Assembly: GCA_958298945.1 (NCBI GenBank)
Contig: OY282610.1
Location: 65,655,088 to 65,719,087, forward strand
Source of the DNA: Atherix ibis
Lineage: Eukaryota > Arthropoda > Insecta > Diptera > Athericidae
Length of the DNA stretch: 64,000 nucleotides
Direction: 5' to 3'
Shown piece after piece: positions 11,027 through 26,000 of this stretch. Each line of letters begins with the position of its first letter. Within the stretch, counting starts at the first letter, position 1. The notes under the pieces were generated by a model. The model saw nothing but the letters and a program-made list of their open reading frames with translations, did not search any database and was not told the DNA's origin. Both the position numbers and the translations under genes were made by a program.

Positions 11027-14000
11027 ATGTCGTTTACATTACAAGAAGTTGCTGAACATAATAATCTACACAATTTATGGATTATTATTGATAATAAAGT
11101 GTATGATGTTACCAATTTTGCCATTGAGGTAATTTAAATTATTATTATTTTTTGTATAGTTTTTAATAGTTATTAAATTAATTTCAATATTTTATTTTTA
11201 ATTAAAATTCAGCATCCAGGTGGAGCAGATATATTAGCTGAAGTGGCTGGCAAAGATGCTACTACCGACTTTAAAGAAGTGGGGCATAGTCGTGCTGCTA
11301 TGTAAGTTTTTTCTTAGAATTTAATTGATATTTGAAAGTAAATAATTTATTATCTTCTTTTTTTGGTTGATTGAATTTCAATTGTTCAATAAAAGTACCT
11401 CCGTGGTTTCTTTAGAATTCATACAATAATATATTATAACAAATGCCTGACCTGATAGAACATATGAAATAGGACCAATTATATAAGCAATGCTTGGTAA
11501 TGATAAGAAATAGTAATTCCAAATGCATTCATTTTTATTATATATGATAATAAAAGTTTGATACATAATGGAAGTGGTACTAAGATTCTAGAAATTATTC
11601 TTGAAGTTGTCCATTCAATTCTGAATATATGCGACTAACATTATTAATTAACTGTTTGGTTTTACACAAATCTCTAACCAAACAATATTACTCAAATAGT
11701 TTTTACAAAAATTAACACTCCCTGCAAAAACATTTTTGACTAATACAATATTATCTACATACATATTCGTGATATCGTAAAGTTCAAGATAAATTTAAGT
11801 TGTTGGGTTTTTTTTTAAATCGAGATTGTTCTTGCATTAAATTTGTTGTGAACATAATAATTGTAATGTTTAAAAAATAGGCCGAATTGAGGGGGCGGAG
11901 TTCTTTTGTTGAACGTTTTAAAACATTTTGATAACTTCTAAAATATGAACAGTATAATGGCCTGTTATCAAAAGCCCACACGATCGTTCCGCTACAGAGT
12001 GGTCTCTGGAACTTCCCCTACAAATCTTACAAACAAAAACCAACAACAAACAAATATTGTAAAGTAATTATCGCTCGTGTAGTTGTTGCTGTTTTTTTTT
12101 TTTTAAATTTATGATTGGTTCTGACTTTATTTGCCATTGATTTGATTTATTTAGTTTCTTATGACATATGGAGGCATTCATAGGCCGAATCAATTAACTC
12201 TACTTTTAAAATATTTTAAAGTTTTACTATTAAGGCAATTAGATGAATACTCAATTTTGTATAATAATTATAAATTTACCAAATGAGAAGTATCAACATT
12301 AATAAATGACAAAACGGTCTTGGTCATCGAATGGTAAATATTTTGTTCAGAAGCCAGTCTAAGTAACATCGTATTTTGATGTAAACTATTGCGATAGTGA
12401 AATTCAAATTCAGAAGCAATTACTTGAGATAACCAATTTTCGGTTTACTATAAAAATAATTATGAATGAAATTTATATTGTATATTTGTAAATTGTTGGA
12501 TGCCAGGATATCGAAAATAATACGATTGGGTAAGAACTGGACAATTTCATGGAAAGAAGAAAATTTCATTATACTTAAATAAATATATATTATTATGTTT
12601 AAATCATAAAAAAATAAAAATCAAGTTTATTGGATTTGGTTTAAAGTGCTTAAATTAAACTTCGTCAATGGAAATGAAATATTTTCAAAAGTGTTCGATG
12701 TTACAGGTGTGTTCCCTTGAAAATGAATTGAATTTTTTCACTTGTTTAAAATTCAATTCACATTATTTAGTATCGATTTGTTTTCTGTTATTAGAAAATA
12801 ATACATGTTAAGGCTACCTATATAGTTGAATCGAATCAATTTTTAAATTTTCAATTCAATAAAATGTTTGACGACTTCTATTTTGACCTAATAAAAATTC
12901 AAAAACGTTCTATAATTTTATGAAAAACCATAAATTTAATGATATCATTCAATATTCATTTAACATTTTATTAAAAATATCTCCAAAAAAAGATCCAAAC
13001 AAATATGATTATGGAATGCAAATTATTCGGAATAACAACTATACAAAAAAGATATTCTAATTCGAATTATTTTTATTTTTCGATGGACGCTACTGGCGTC
13101 TTGTATAATAGTTTTACATCGATAGTCCTGTATCCATTTACTCTTTTGATCCGATGCTGGTCGTGAGTTTTTTTAACAGTTCTATCATTCAGTTTGTTGA
13201 CATATTCACAGTAGAAGGTCTATCATTTGTTATAAAGTCTTCAATTTTGCTCAAACGGTAAAAAAATAATTCAAATCCATTATGATAATGGTCGATCTGT
13301 GAAAGCTGTTAATTTAACACTGAGACCAACGAAATGAATGAAATGATATCAAAACACCATTTGTCAATGCGTCGGACTCGGATTCTGAACGGCTGATTAT
13401 TTGAAATTATCAGCCACGCAGAAATTAACAGTTCGCTGACCGGCTAATATTTTATTTTTTGCGTCAGCCACTTTGGCAAAATTCGCTGACGGCAGGTGAC
13501 AACCTTTGAACATACATATATAATTTGATTTTAATTTCAATTTAATCCCATTGAATTCTGATTTTATATATGCCTTCAAATTCCATTGTAGTCTCCACGG
13601 CCAAATATTCTATGCCTTCATTAATGCCGGCGTCATCGAATCATGGAATTTTCTGGAAGTAGTACTGACATAGGCACTAAAACTGACCGAAAACTCTATA
13701 TATAGTCTTGCTGATTTGCGCGCCGGCATTATGATAACGAATAAATCATCAATACTTTCGCCAAGGGTACAATAACAGACTTGAAGACCAGTATCGAAAA
13801 ACACCCATCGATGGTTACATAATAGAAGTGTAGTAGGAAACAGTTTTAGATCACGATGGATAACAGTGTTTCGTACGTAAACAAAATCATTGAAATTTTT
13901 TCGAAGGATTCAGGATTGCAGTATTTGGATTCGAGTCTCAAAATTTGAGTTCATATGTCCATATCGATTTCAGTACCGTGGCAGTTTTGACGCATTGTCT

Positions 14001-17000
14001 AGGATTCGTAGTAATTATTTGTATTGTCCGTTAAGTTCACTATAACTATAAAATAGTGATGGCTGTGGAAAGATCTTTGTGATTTGTAAGGATGGCTTAT
14101 ATGTTGCGGTTAGGATATCATTATAACAAGGAATATAATGTATATATATTGTAAAGTATTTTACTTAGTATACTTCGCTGAGGGACATCGGCTTCTTTAA
14201 TATTTTAGCAATTGTGGATTATTATTCTAAGTGCCATTAGACAATTGCAATTAAGGGCTTTTATTTTGCTTAATTGAAATTGTCTCATGCAATCTTAACA
14301 TTTGCTCATAATTTTATTTTAGCTTTTAGAGTCTCGCTTAATATCTCTTTCGGATCAGGGCTTCTTTCGATTGAACATTTTCGTCTTTTCACAGAAAAGA
14401 TATTGATTAACTTCCATAGCAACGATTTCATAGACAACCTATGTTATATAAACAATCGTTCAGAGAAACTACGATTGATGTTACTAGATTTTCCTATTAT
14501 CGCTATATTTAAAATGTTCTGTAGCCAGCATTTCGAATTCTAGGTAATTTTGCAATCCATTCCTTGGCGAAAATTCCAACAACCAAATATGGCACCGACC
14601 AATCGTCCAATAGGATCAACTTGTAGACTTCTTATACCTTTCAGATTCAGATATTGTACAAATGTTTTTATCCACGTTGGTTGTAAAATTCCAGAATAAA
14701 GAGAGAGAGAGAGATGTCAGTGCACTTTGCTCTTAGCATTCCCACTCCGAATCCTATTCTGTTTGAACGGTTAAAAACAGAATGTCCATGTCTTACAGTA
14801 TGTCCGAAGAGATGATTCAGGGTAAACTGATGTGCAGTCTTAGTGAAATAATTGTCGGGGCGGAATGCAACTAGCCAATTCACTGGAACACCGCTTATGG
14901 AAAATACGATAAAATATGGAAAGACAGGAGACATTACGAGTCTAATGACTCCGTAATATTTTTGTCATTAAAAAAAATGCTAAGATGGACTTTATCTAAA
15001 ATATCTAATTTCTTAGAGACTTTAACTACTCTAAATGAGATTTATCTTTTTTCATCTTTTTTTTTTTTTTTTCAAATAAAAAATTTGGATTTAGAAAGTC
15101 AAACGAACATTTTGAACTCGGATAGATTAAGTGCTAGATCATTGACTTATTCGCATAAGCTTACGGGGACTAGTTTTAAAGCTGTACGCTTCGTCATTAG
15201 ACGAAGAAAACAGGATGAAGCTCAAGAAGACCGTTAAACTGACTTCAATGATGACATGTGTGATATAGGTTAGGCAATTTTACACTAGGAGCGATGAATT
15301 TCTATCACGGAATTAGCCAGTAATTTTGACACTACTCATAGATCAGTTCACGAGATTTTTCTGAATTGCATGGGACTTTCAAATCAATAGTGTTGCATCC
15401 AAAATACATCACTAATACGGCTGGAGCATAGAGAAATTTAATCCTATCCAACCTGATGGCGTCCAGATTTATTTCCATCCGATTATATTTTATTCCCAAA
15501 ATTAAAACTGAACATCACAGCTTAGGATGGGAATCACTTAATAATGCTTAATTTAAGTGATACTATTCAATTAAGATTGATTTTAATAGAGAATGTCTAG
15601 AGAGGAGCAACAACAGATCTAAGTGTGTATCCGTATAGAAAATATAATTTCATCAAATAATTTCGTGTGTTTTATTTAAACATAACGCAAAATTTGATTT
15701 AATGCATGAATACAAATATTTCTAGGAATAATAAAATCAGTTGTTAATAAAGACATCTACGATCGAATTCTACAACCTTGTGCGCTCTGAGCATGCTTCG
15801 AATTTGAATTTAATTATTTGCTTTGAAAATATTATTTAATTTCGATCGCCTATAATTCTCTCCCATTTATGGTACCCAGAAGATGAGGTACACATATGCT
15901 CTGTCTTTGGTAGAGCTACGGCGTTAGCCACGAACCCAAAACATGCTAGGAGTTTCGAATTAGAAGACCGCGTCGCAAAGCCGGCAGGTTTGGAGTTCTT
16001 TGATTCAACATACCTAGATCGGACTCCCGGTTGTCGCGCCATTTATTATGATGATAATTCTCTTTAAATTGAGGATCTACTATAACAACTAACATAATCG
16101 ACAGCGACAATCGGTCGTCAAGTTGAGGTCATTTAACACTATTAATTCCAGATGTCCCATTTTCGTGCTGACGTTTTCCAATTCGGTTTTCCCAACATAA
16201 CTCTTGTACTTCGGTTGAGTCACGGTTTTCTTATACCATAAATGGAGCCGCTGAAGAATTTTCGACAGAATTTTTCACAGCCATACAGATTAAGGAATAA
16301 GGAGGGGCTGTGGGACGAGTATGTGTAAGATACCTTGGAGGAATCGTTATTTCAAACACAGCTTAAAGTTCGTTATGATTCTTGCTGTACAGCAGGAGCT
16401 ACCTTTTCAAGCAAATTAACTTTGAATGACTACAATAGACTCAGTTGGCTGGATTTCTTCCTGAATATTGTAGTCATGTGCTGATTGAAAGAATTTTTGT
16501 TTTTTTTTTCGTTAGAAATTCTTTTTAAACTTATAAATTGAATTTATAGCATTAGCCAAATAAAATTTTCCGAGATAAATTCAATAAAAAATGAACTAAT
16601 AAAATAAGTAACTTTTATTAATTGATAATTAATGTAAATTTTTTATAATTTTATTTTTAAAAAAATTTCAGAAAACTCATGCAAAAATATTACATTGGAA
16701 TTGTTGATGAATCTGACAGCAGTCTATCACAAAATATGTAAGTAAACTCTATCATCCAGGCAAACGATGTAACATACCATCCGGTATTATTGCTCTAGAA
16801 AATTTTTTATTTCAAAATTGATATGTTTTGAAGAAGAATGGATAAATCAAATATATTAAAAATTCTATAAAATAGTTTATTTTCTTCATTGTATTTCTTA
16901 TTTTTCAATTTTAATTTAAGTTTAGTATATATTTTTTAAATATTTACTTTTATTTATTATATAATTTCCTTTATTTTATATTTTGATAAAAATAGTTTTA

Positions 17001-20000
17001 GAAAAAAAAAGGAAATTTGATTAATTTATATATTCCTTAAAACTATATAAATATAGACTTATAGAGTTAATTTAAAGTAGCGAATCTTCCTTAAAAATAA
17101 CATAAAATAACATTTGTTTCAAGTACCAGGTGTATAAGCTTAAATCCGCTGTTTTTTAGTCAAAAAACACTTTTTTTTTCATAGAAAGCAAAAACAAATT
17201 TATTCAAAGTTCTTGCCCTCGCTAGCTACACATTTTTTCATCTCTCGGGCAATTTGTGAATACCACGCCAAAAAAATTCCTTCTCTTTGAAGGCAAATCA
17301 CTCATCAAGCCATTTTCGGACGTCTTCGTAAGAATCGAAGTGCTACTCAGCGAGCGCGTGGTCCATCGACGAAAACAGGTGGTAATCGGAAGGGGCCAGT
17401 TCTGGTGAATAAGCGGGGTGGGGTAGCACCTCCCAGTTGAGTGTCTCCAAGTAGTTTCGGACCATTTTTGACGTGTGCGATGGTGCGTTGTCGTGAAGGA
17501 AAATCAGCTTGTCATGTCTTTGTAGGAACGAGTTTTTTTTTGTCTGGCGAGCAAGATTTCGCATGTGTTTTGGCGTCGCTCCATCTGCCTATGATTCAAT
17601 TCATGCGACACCCATTTTCTGATCTTTTCAATCTTCCCCATGACACGTAGACGCATGGAAATGGCTGGTTGAGTAACACCCAATTGCTCCGCAAGCATTT
17701 TTTGCGACTGGGTATCGTCTTCGTTCGAGTCTGCAATTGATAGTCCTCAACCTTCCTAGGCCGATTTTCACGCTTCTTGTCCCACAAGTCAAAATTGCCG
17801 TCTTTGAACCGACGAAACCAATCTCGGGACGTTATTTCCGATAAAGCGCTGTCACCATAAGCCTCCATAAGCATTAGATGCGATTTCTTCAAATTGAAGC
17901 AGAAAAGCAGAGCTCCCCGCATATGCTCTCTTTCTGGCACAAAACTAGACATGATTACCAAAGGAAAAATGTATGTTATTATACGAAGTTGCTGACAATG
18001 TGCACTGATTAATGTTGACAGATGTCAAACTCATAAAAAAAATTATGGCGTGCCCATGGTAGCTTAATACGCTCACTCACGCCATCTATGACCAACCAGC
18101 GGATTTAAGCTTATACATAAATCTTTATCTCTACAGATGACGCTAAATTAGGCTATAATTTTTTTCGTAGATAATGATAAATTGTAGACATTTTTCATGA
18201 CAATATTGTTTTTTTGGACTCTTCTAATACCAGAATTGATGAAAATGACATTGAACCAAAGCATCACTCAGAAGTCTTTTATATTACCCGCATCTGTTAA
18301 ACTGTCATTACCAATATGCTTTTCAGAAATTTTTTCTTTGTTGTGGTTGCTTTTTTACTTTGTTATTATCATCATCAAAATAACGACCAAACAGACGTGC
18401 GACTGGTCTAGGCCCGCTAAATCGAACAATTCCACAGAGCGATTTCGCACCAAAGTGTCAAGTTCATTAAAATCAACAATTCTTCGGTATCCTGGCCGAT
18501 ACTATAGCGCTTATGAGGGCAGAATCTGCCACGTCTTCTTCTGACAAAATGCAAAGGGCTAAAGACTTTCCGATTAGGTTCTTCTTAATCTATACGGATT
18601 AAATAACTAATCTACCGCAGCCCGAGTCTAATTTTATTAATAAGCGAGCGGTTATAGATTTCGTCATTAAATACGCTCCGAAATCTTTCTTCCTCATACA
18701 GGGGGCCAATGATTTACGTCTACGAATAATACACACAAATATTGGCAGCTTTACTGCTGGAATAGGTTTTGATGTAAATTTTCGATTTTCGAATTAAATT
18801 CATATTTAATTAATTTGAGATATTAGAAAAAATGTTCATCAATTTACCTTTTAAATACAAATCGATAAGAAGAAGATTCACATTTATTTGAATTTTTAAT
18901 CTCAAATACTTTGCATTGTTACGAGTATATTAATATTCCGATCAATAATTGAGCAGAATTATCCCAAAATATTCAAAAGATGGTAGCATAATCGCAATTC
19001 GTTAAGTTCAACAAAATTCGAGAAACTTAGTGCTTATATATTTTCAATTATATTTGAATCTCGTTGGAGTCTGTTACTGAAATAATTATATTAAATTATT
19101 TTAAAAAATTTACAAAAATCTTCATGAGATCTGACAGTCTCAAACCAACAATAGGCAATCTTAGATTATTCATAACTTCCAAGACTTCTAACAAAGCTAT
19201 CGCTATCTCTATATAGTTTATATTGGGTAAAATGAATTAAATTAACGGTTCTTTTTTCTTAAAGAACTAAATTAATTGCAAACAAAAATATATTAACAGG
19301 TGAATGAGAATTACTTTTTGCATAATTAAATTAATGATAAAATTTTACTTGATATTCTGTTCCATAATGAACTCAAGAATTTTGAAATTTTTCAAAATGA
19401 AATTTTATTGATTGACATTTATTTTTATTATTTATTAACAAAATTTCTTTAAACTTTGAATGCATCCCTTAGCCCCGTACTTGATAGCCTGGCGTGTATA
19501 TCATAACCGGGAAGCAGCCTATATTAGTAAATCTTGCTGTACTTCATTCTTAATTATGTAAAAACATGTAGTTTATTAGATAGCTACAATATTTATGGAA
19601 GACTTTCTAAGAATTTTGGTATTTTTCTTCATTGAGTATGTTTTTTTTTTTTTAGAAAAGTAACGAAGAGATTTTAGGTGAAAAAAATCTAAGGTCCGTT
19701 AAGGATTTTGGGAGCTAATTAAACGAGAGTCTAGACGTCTTAACATGAACATTGTTTTGATAGCGCAAAATTGTTTTCGTGTTGATTCAATCGTTATCAA
19801 TAATTCCAGTTTTAATTCAATTTCCTTCAATAGGACCTCAAAAGCATACTTGCTTTATATTTATGAAATGTTTCCTGTAGTCTGATTGTAGCTTTTTTCA
19901 AGTCACGATTATGACAGGTGTCATATGTTGTCATATGTAAAATATTATATTTTACCATGCAGTCTAATAGGGCTTAAGGTTGGCTGTAATGTGAAATAAC

Positions 20001-23000
20001 AACATCTGACAGCATATGGTATTCCTGTACGCATGGCAATATACGAAAACCTGAGTTGCCATACGTAAAAGCGCTACTATGTACTGTCAGATATTTTTAC
20101 ATGGCAGAAACTGGATGAAGTGTAATCTGTTCTTCCATCTACATGGCATTGTAGTCACATGACATCTTCTAGTTCCATATAAAAATATAGCAATTCTGCC
20201 TCATGGCGTACGCCAGAAATTTGTGTCATGTGAAAATTCTTAAAGATCTAAAAATCTGGACACCTCGTTTTTAAATTGACAGCATTCAGTTCGATATTTA
20301 AAAATTTGTAGTTGAAAAAGGCTTTATCTTTTAGAAAAAATTACATTTGAAAAGTGCGACATCCAACAGAAATCAAATCACAATAAAAGTACAAAGTCGA
20401 ACAGAAGCAAATAGCAAAATTAGAATGTCTTACAAAAGTTAAATACAAAAAAGGAGATACAACCTGAAATGAAGACGTCTCAATTTTATGCTAATGGCAT
20501 CTTATATAATATTCAGTCATTTTGTAAACCATTAGTTTCTCAAGAAAGGACGTGCTGCGTTTGTTATTTCGGGCTCGTTTATGAAATGATGTTGCCGTCA
20601 AAAAATTACACCTCAGCTATTCGATAAATGCCACGGTGCAATTATCTTAGTTCAGCGATCACGCTTTCAACTGAATCCTTCTACCAGATTTTTGAAATTT
20701 TCCTTGTATTTGCTTTTGTCACTGAAAGATGTCTCCGATTTATATTTGCCATGAATACACGCCTATAAATATTCAGTTTTCAACTAATAACTTTCTTTAG
20801 ATTTGCAGCTTTATTTGTAGTCTTATTTTTTGCCCCTGAATAGATGTCGCCAAAAATTCCTTATAATGGCTCCACTTTACATGAAAAACATTTTTTTTAT
20901 ACGTGGGTAGGAGGAAATATTCTGAAAACGCTGTATAGATACTGATCCCTACAGTGTATGGAATTTTTACCCACTAAAGCGCATCTTCCTTTTCTTCATA
21001 TATGACGAAGGGAAGACTAACATCAAGTCAATTGTCCTATTTAGAATGCAGGCAGTCATTTTCTAATATTTCTTATTATTAAAGTAATTCTTTATTACTT
21101 GGGATGCGCATTTTGCTACCGCATCCCAGCATGTCTACGATGTTATGAATTGTGTGATGATGCGCTTCTACGACAGCTGTTCACTGATTATTTTCTCCAT
21201 TTCTTTCCTGTCTCTGTTAAACCGTGGACAGTAGAAGAAGACATGTTCCGCATCTTCGATCATGGACCGACAATTACGGCATGCCACAACAACTCGTCAC
21301 ACGTGACTATGTCAGGAATCAAATGATGTGTCTTTGTTTAGTCAAATAATTAACAGTGTCGTTAACATCTCGCTACTGTCTCAATTCTTTCCCCGCTGTT
21401 GATGGTTTACATTTCTCTCCCGTCGTCGATGATATATCCTGCCTCTTTCATCAACAAAAAGCTCGATTGGCGGCATGTAAGCGGTAACACAGATAGTACG
21501 AATTGCGTCATAAGAGACAGTACGTATTGCTCTCGAGACTCGAAGTGCGCTTCGACGATATACCACCATCACCTGACGCTTCTCCGTATTCGTCACCATA
21601 GCTTCTATTCAGATAGGAGCTGCGTAGAGTATCATATAGCTGATAACTGTGGATAGGAGCTTGAGTCGGCTCTGTTCGGGTCCTCCATAGGTAGGGATGA
21701 TGCTTGTTAAGAAATTTACAACCCTACCTAGCTTTTCAGCAGCGATTCTCACATGTTTACCAAAGTTCAACCGGGCGTCTATCTGAGTTCCCAGGTATCG
21801 TAGCGATGGCTACGATATAATATCACAATCACCGATGGTGAGAGTGATGGCTTCCTTTATTTTACTGCTGGTTATTAGTACTGCCTCAGCTTTCTGCTCA
21901 GCAAATTCCAGGACCACTGATGGTAGCAAGTGCCTGATAATTTGTATTGCACCATTTGTGGATTCGGTGATCTCGTCTATGAATTTACCGATACCAATGA
22001 ATGCAATGTCATCTTCAAATCCAACAAAAATTACTCCTTTTGGCATCGGGCGTTTGAGCAGCGCATCATACATAATAACTCATAACAATAAAATATAAAC
22101 CGGGAACCGAACCTTGAGGGACTGTCCCAATGATGCTGTATGTTTTCAGTATCATATATCAATGTTCTATCGGTAACATAGTTTCCGATTATCCTTCTGA
22201 AATACTCCGGAACTTTCAGACGGCGGAGTGCGTCCAGAATACTGCTCCATCTCACCGAGTTAAACGCGTTTTTAACATACGTTTATCTAGCCTTTCTGAA
22301 TTCATATTGCTTTCTAGATAGAGCTTCGGGCTCGTCGGTATAAAACTCCAAACGATTGCAAATTATTTTATTAATAACACTTTACCGGCTGTATCCAACA
22401 AACAAATAGGGCTATAAATGGAGAAGCAATTAAGATGGAGAAAGATTCCTTCACACAAACATGCATTATATACTTGTACTTCTAAGAAGGCATCTGATAT
22501 TGTTATAATCCCAGTTTTAAGGCCCATATTCACTACTGGGGCATTCGTATCCCCAATCTTGTTGCAGGGTCTCATAAGTTCGACTCCTGTGACTGGTACA
22601 GAAAAGTGTCTCCGACTGATTTGAGAAAAGGGAAAAGGGAGGTGCTGCCATCTAGATTTGTTTATTTTTTTTTTTTGATGAGTTAATATTAATTTAAAAA
22701 AATCTAAGGAACAGAATAAATAGTACTGTCGATATATGAATACTAACTAGTCTTAATAATTAGTATATTAGAATGTGCTCTTCTTTTAAATGCATATTAA
22801 AGTAGACATATTAGAGAGAGTAAACAAAATGTTATCGTTGTTAAAAACAACATGATTGGTGGTGATTGGATGTGAACATAAATATTTTTTTAAAACAATC
22901 AGCAAGAATGTTTCTGATATAATTTTGTATAAATAAATATGATTTTTATTTTGGTATTTTGATTAAAATTTTGTATTTTGATTTTCAATTGCTGTATTTT

Positions 23001-26000
23001 TAACTAATCGATATTTTTATTTTTTATTAATTTCTTCTGCTTATCTTTATTGGAATTTAATCCGAAATATGAATTTTAGGTGTTTTTCTGGTGCTTGTAA
23101 CATTTCATAAAAATAAAAGAAAACTCTAAATTTTGTATCCTGTATTTTTGATATATGAATGAATATGTTTGTACCCCCAAATATAAATGTATATGTTACA
23201 ACCATCAACCTCCAGCATGCGTATTCTAACGTCCACATTGTGTTGTCCAAATGAAGTAAGTGAAAAGTTACTGTTTACGCCGGTATAGTTATGTCAATAG
23301 CACAATTATACATAAAGTAAATATGCAGAATTTTCTCATGGGGATTGGGTATCTTTGAACTGAATTCAAAACTGATTGGTACTTTGATGTTCGATTCTAT
23401 TTTCATTAATTGATACTAAATCATTAAAACGACCACCTCGCCTTTGATTGTTGCGTGAATACGAAGGTTCCATTTTTCTATTCATAATTTTCGCATATAA
23501 AAGTTTTTTTTTTTTAAACTGAAACAAAAGACATACCACGTGAGCAAAAATCGAAAAATTTCCAATTGTGTGTAAAAATCAATATAATTCATATGACCAC
23601 CACGGCTCAGTTTGCAGACCTGCATCCGAACGTCGAAATTTTCGAACACTTTTCCCAATAAAAGTCAATCAACGGACTTCATTTCTTATCTAATGTTACG
23701 TTTTAGGTCTTGAATTATTCTTAGATGATTGGTATACCATTTTCCTGTTCAAAAGTCCCAAAGAAAACAGTCCAACGGTGTAAAATCGTAAGACCTTGGC
23801 GGCTAATTTACAGCAGGCTATCTTGAGATTATTCTATCACCGAATTTAGTACAGAACAAACCGAGGTTTTGACGTGTTGTGTAGTTTGTATTGTTGTCTT
23901 ATTGAAACCAAAGCTCATCCACAATCAATTCAACCAATTTCAATCACAAAAATCCGGTTCTTATTTCACCATATCGTTCTGAATTCACTGTAACGGCCTC
24001 TTCACGATTATTTTTGAGAAAATAATAACCCAATAATTATGGATTTTCTACGCTCCAGATTCGACAGCTTTGTTTATTAAGGTAGCTGTCGTTGCCAAAA
24101 TATGCTTCGATGCTAAAAATGAATTTTAGGAAGTGTCATTTTTACAGAACGCCCGTTTTCCTAGTAAGTTTGGATAATTTAAATGCGTTGTTCTGTTATT
24201 AATTTTTAGTCACTTCATGACTAAAACTATACTACTTTATAATTGACAGTTGTAAAAAAATCAAAACCATGACATGTGTGTTTTAACAGATATTTTGAAA
24301 GTTGAAAAAAAAACCAACAGATGGCCGGTCCCTTTTTATCGTGGCTTATTCGCGTATATCAACGATTACACAAAAAATTATTGAGGAATATTTAATATAT
24401 GTCCTTGTAAGCTATGGCGTGTCACCGAAGTTGGAGATTATCATTACAAATTTCAATAAATCGACAGCTTAAAAGGCGGATGATATGCGTTGCCGTCTTG
24501 TAGATGTCAGTCAGATCGATCCTTTCCAATTTTGGCCAGAAAAAGTCTGATCAGATCGATCAGACGAATTATCAAGTAAGTACACGTATGGGCTAATTAT
24601 ATCCCCATTCTAGAATTCATCGATTTTTCATAATCGATCTCTTGAACATTTTCATTTACCCAAATCAAAAATTTCTCGTTGAATACGAAGGCGTTGAGGA
24701 AAAAATGTTTTTTATCGCAAAATGCTATTTTCGCCGAAAACTTGAAGTCGACTTGAAGTTGTGCAGATTCTCAATTGGATCTTGTAAAAGTGTACAACAA
24801 CTTCTTTTTGTACGATTAGCCAAATGAGAATCTGCAAAAGAGAGGGGGGGGGGGGTCTCTCAGCCTTTAAATTAATCGCCTCGATATTCTCAGAATTTCG
24901 CACGCTCAACGATGGTTGGAAGATGAACGATCTATTATCGAACCACCGGTTTCAATATTTTCCGCTATGCGACCAGTTTTTTTTGTCAGGCACATAACCG
25001 TTTCGATAATAATGTACTAATGTATAACCAAATGCCAAACATAATTGATTTGCTCCAAAAACACTATGAACATAGCTGAAACTACCTGTCAAAGATACCT
25101 TGTACCCATAAGAAAATCTTTAACAAATTGTATAAACAATGCAAGTGTAAATATATCAAATACCATATATATAATCATAAGTGACACTGACCATTTTAAG
25201 TACTATTTTTTGTATATTCTAAGAGCGTCGAAAGTGGATAATTGTTATTCATCAAGTGTACACATAACAGCGTACACTTCATGAAGAATATAATTTGTTT
25301 GTTTTTTTATGGATTAAATATTTAGAAGGAATTCCAATACAAATTTCACGAATTTCACATTAGTTTAACACTAATTGGATTGCACACACATTTGCACCGT
25401 ATCACAACGTAGTGTGTTTTTAAATTTAAGTTAATATTCGATCACCTTGCAACGGTGTTAGAACTCTTTAGAATTTTTTAATTTGAATCTGTACTCAATA
25501 GATAGATTCTATTAGATATTACCTAGGACAGTGATGGCGGACCTTATAATCTCCGGATTACTGGCTGACCCACGTGCCGATTTTAAATGGCGCAATGCTT
25601 TTCCCAACAAACAAAAATATCAACAAAATAAATATTTAAAATATGGCATATATGTAAACGCACAGACAATATTTATCTCGTTAAATTTATCTTATTCATA
25701 AAATGTTTAGCCGTTATTTGAGGGTTTACTGTGTAGTTTAACCCTCCTATAATTTGTTACAAGAGTTGGAATTCGCTTTCTTCCAAAACTTTTTACTGTT
25801 TCCATACTATTATTAGTTTTTTTTTTCTTTTTTACTTCGTACAATATAGTGTTCTGATTACATAATTGTCGGGATTCTTTCGAAGAACGGAAGTCCTTGC
25901 TTCAGAGCTTTATTGTGTATTTTTTTCGGCATTTTTAAACTTGTAGCTATACCGCTCAAGATAAACTATATGAACTGAACTGAAATTCATATATTTTATC

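Noticed and set aside
13397..13804. Adjacent minus-strand open frames as a gene
   Set aside because: No splice-linked domain, no known motif and no start context; probably old repeat DNA.
14668..14934. 88-codon minus-strand open frame
   Set aside because: No family resemblance, lies in an intron beside a GA microsatellite, composition like its surroundings.
15245..15450. Possible mariner-like fragment ([17 protein letters not shown])
   Set aside because: The HTH resemblance is short and is not followed by any transposase motif in any frame; too weak to call.
18197..18544. 115-codon open frame in intron 3
   Set aside because: Its first half is a hydrophobic low-complexity read of T-rich DNA and its second half lies in unassigned repeat-like DNA; no domain.
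10530..22665. CTAGATGGCAG motif near 10535 and inverted near 22650 as a CTCF-type site pair
   Set aside because: Only an 11-base match to a loose motif; two occurrences in 64 kb are not significant.
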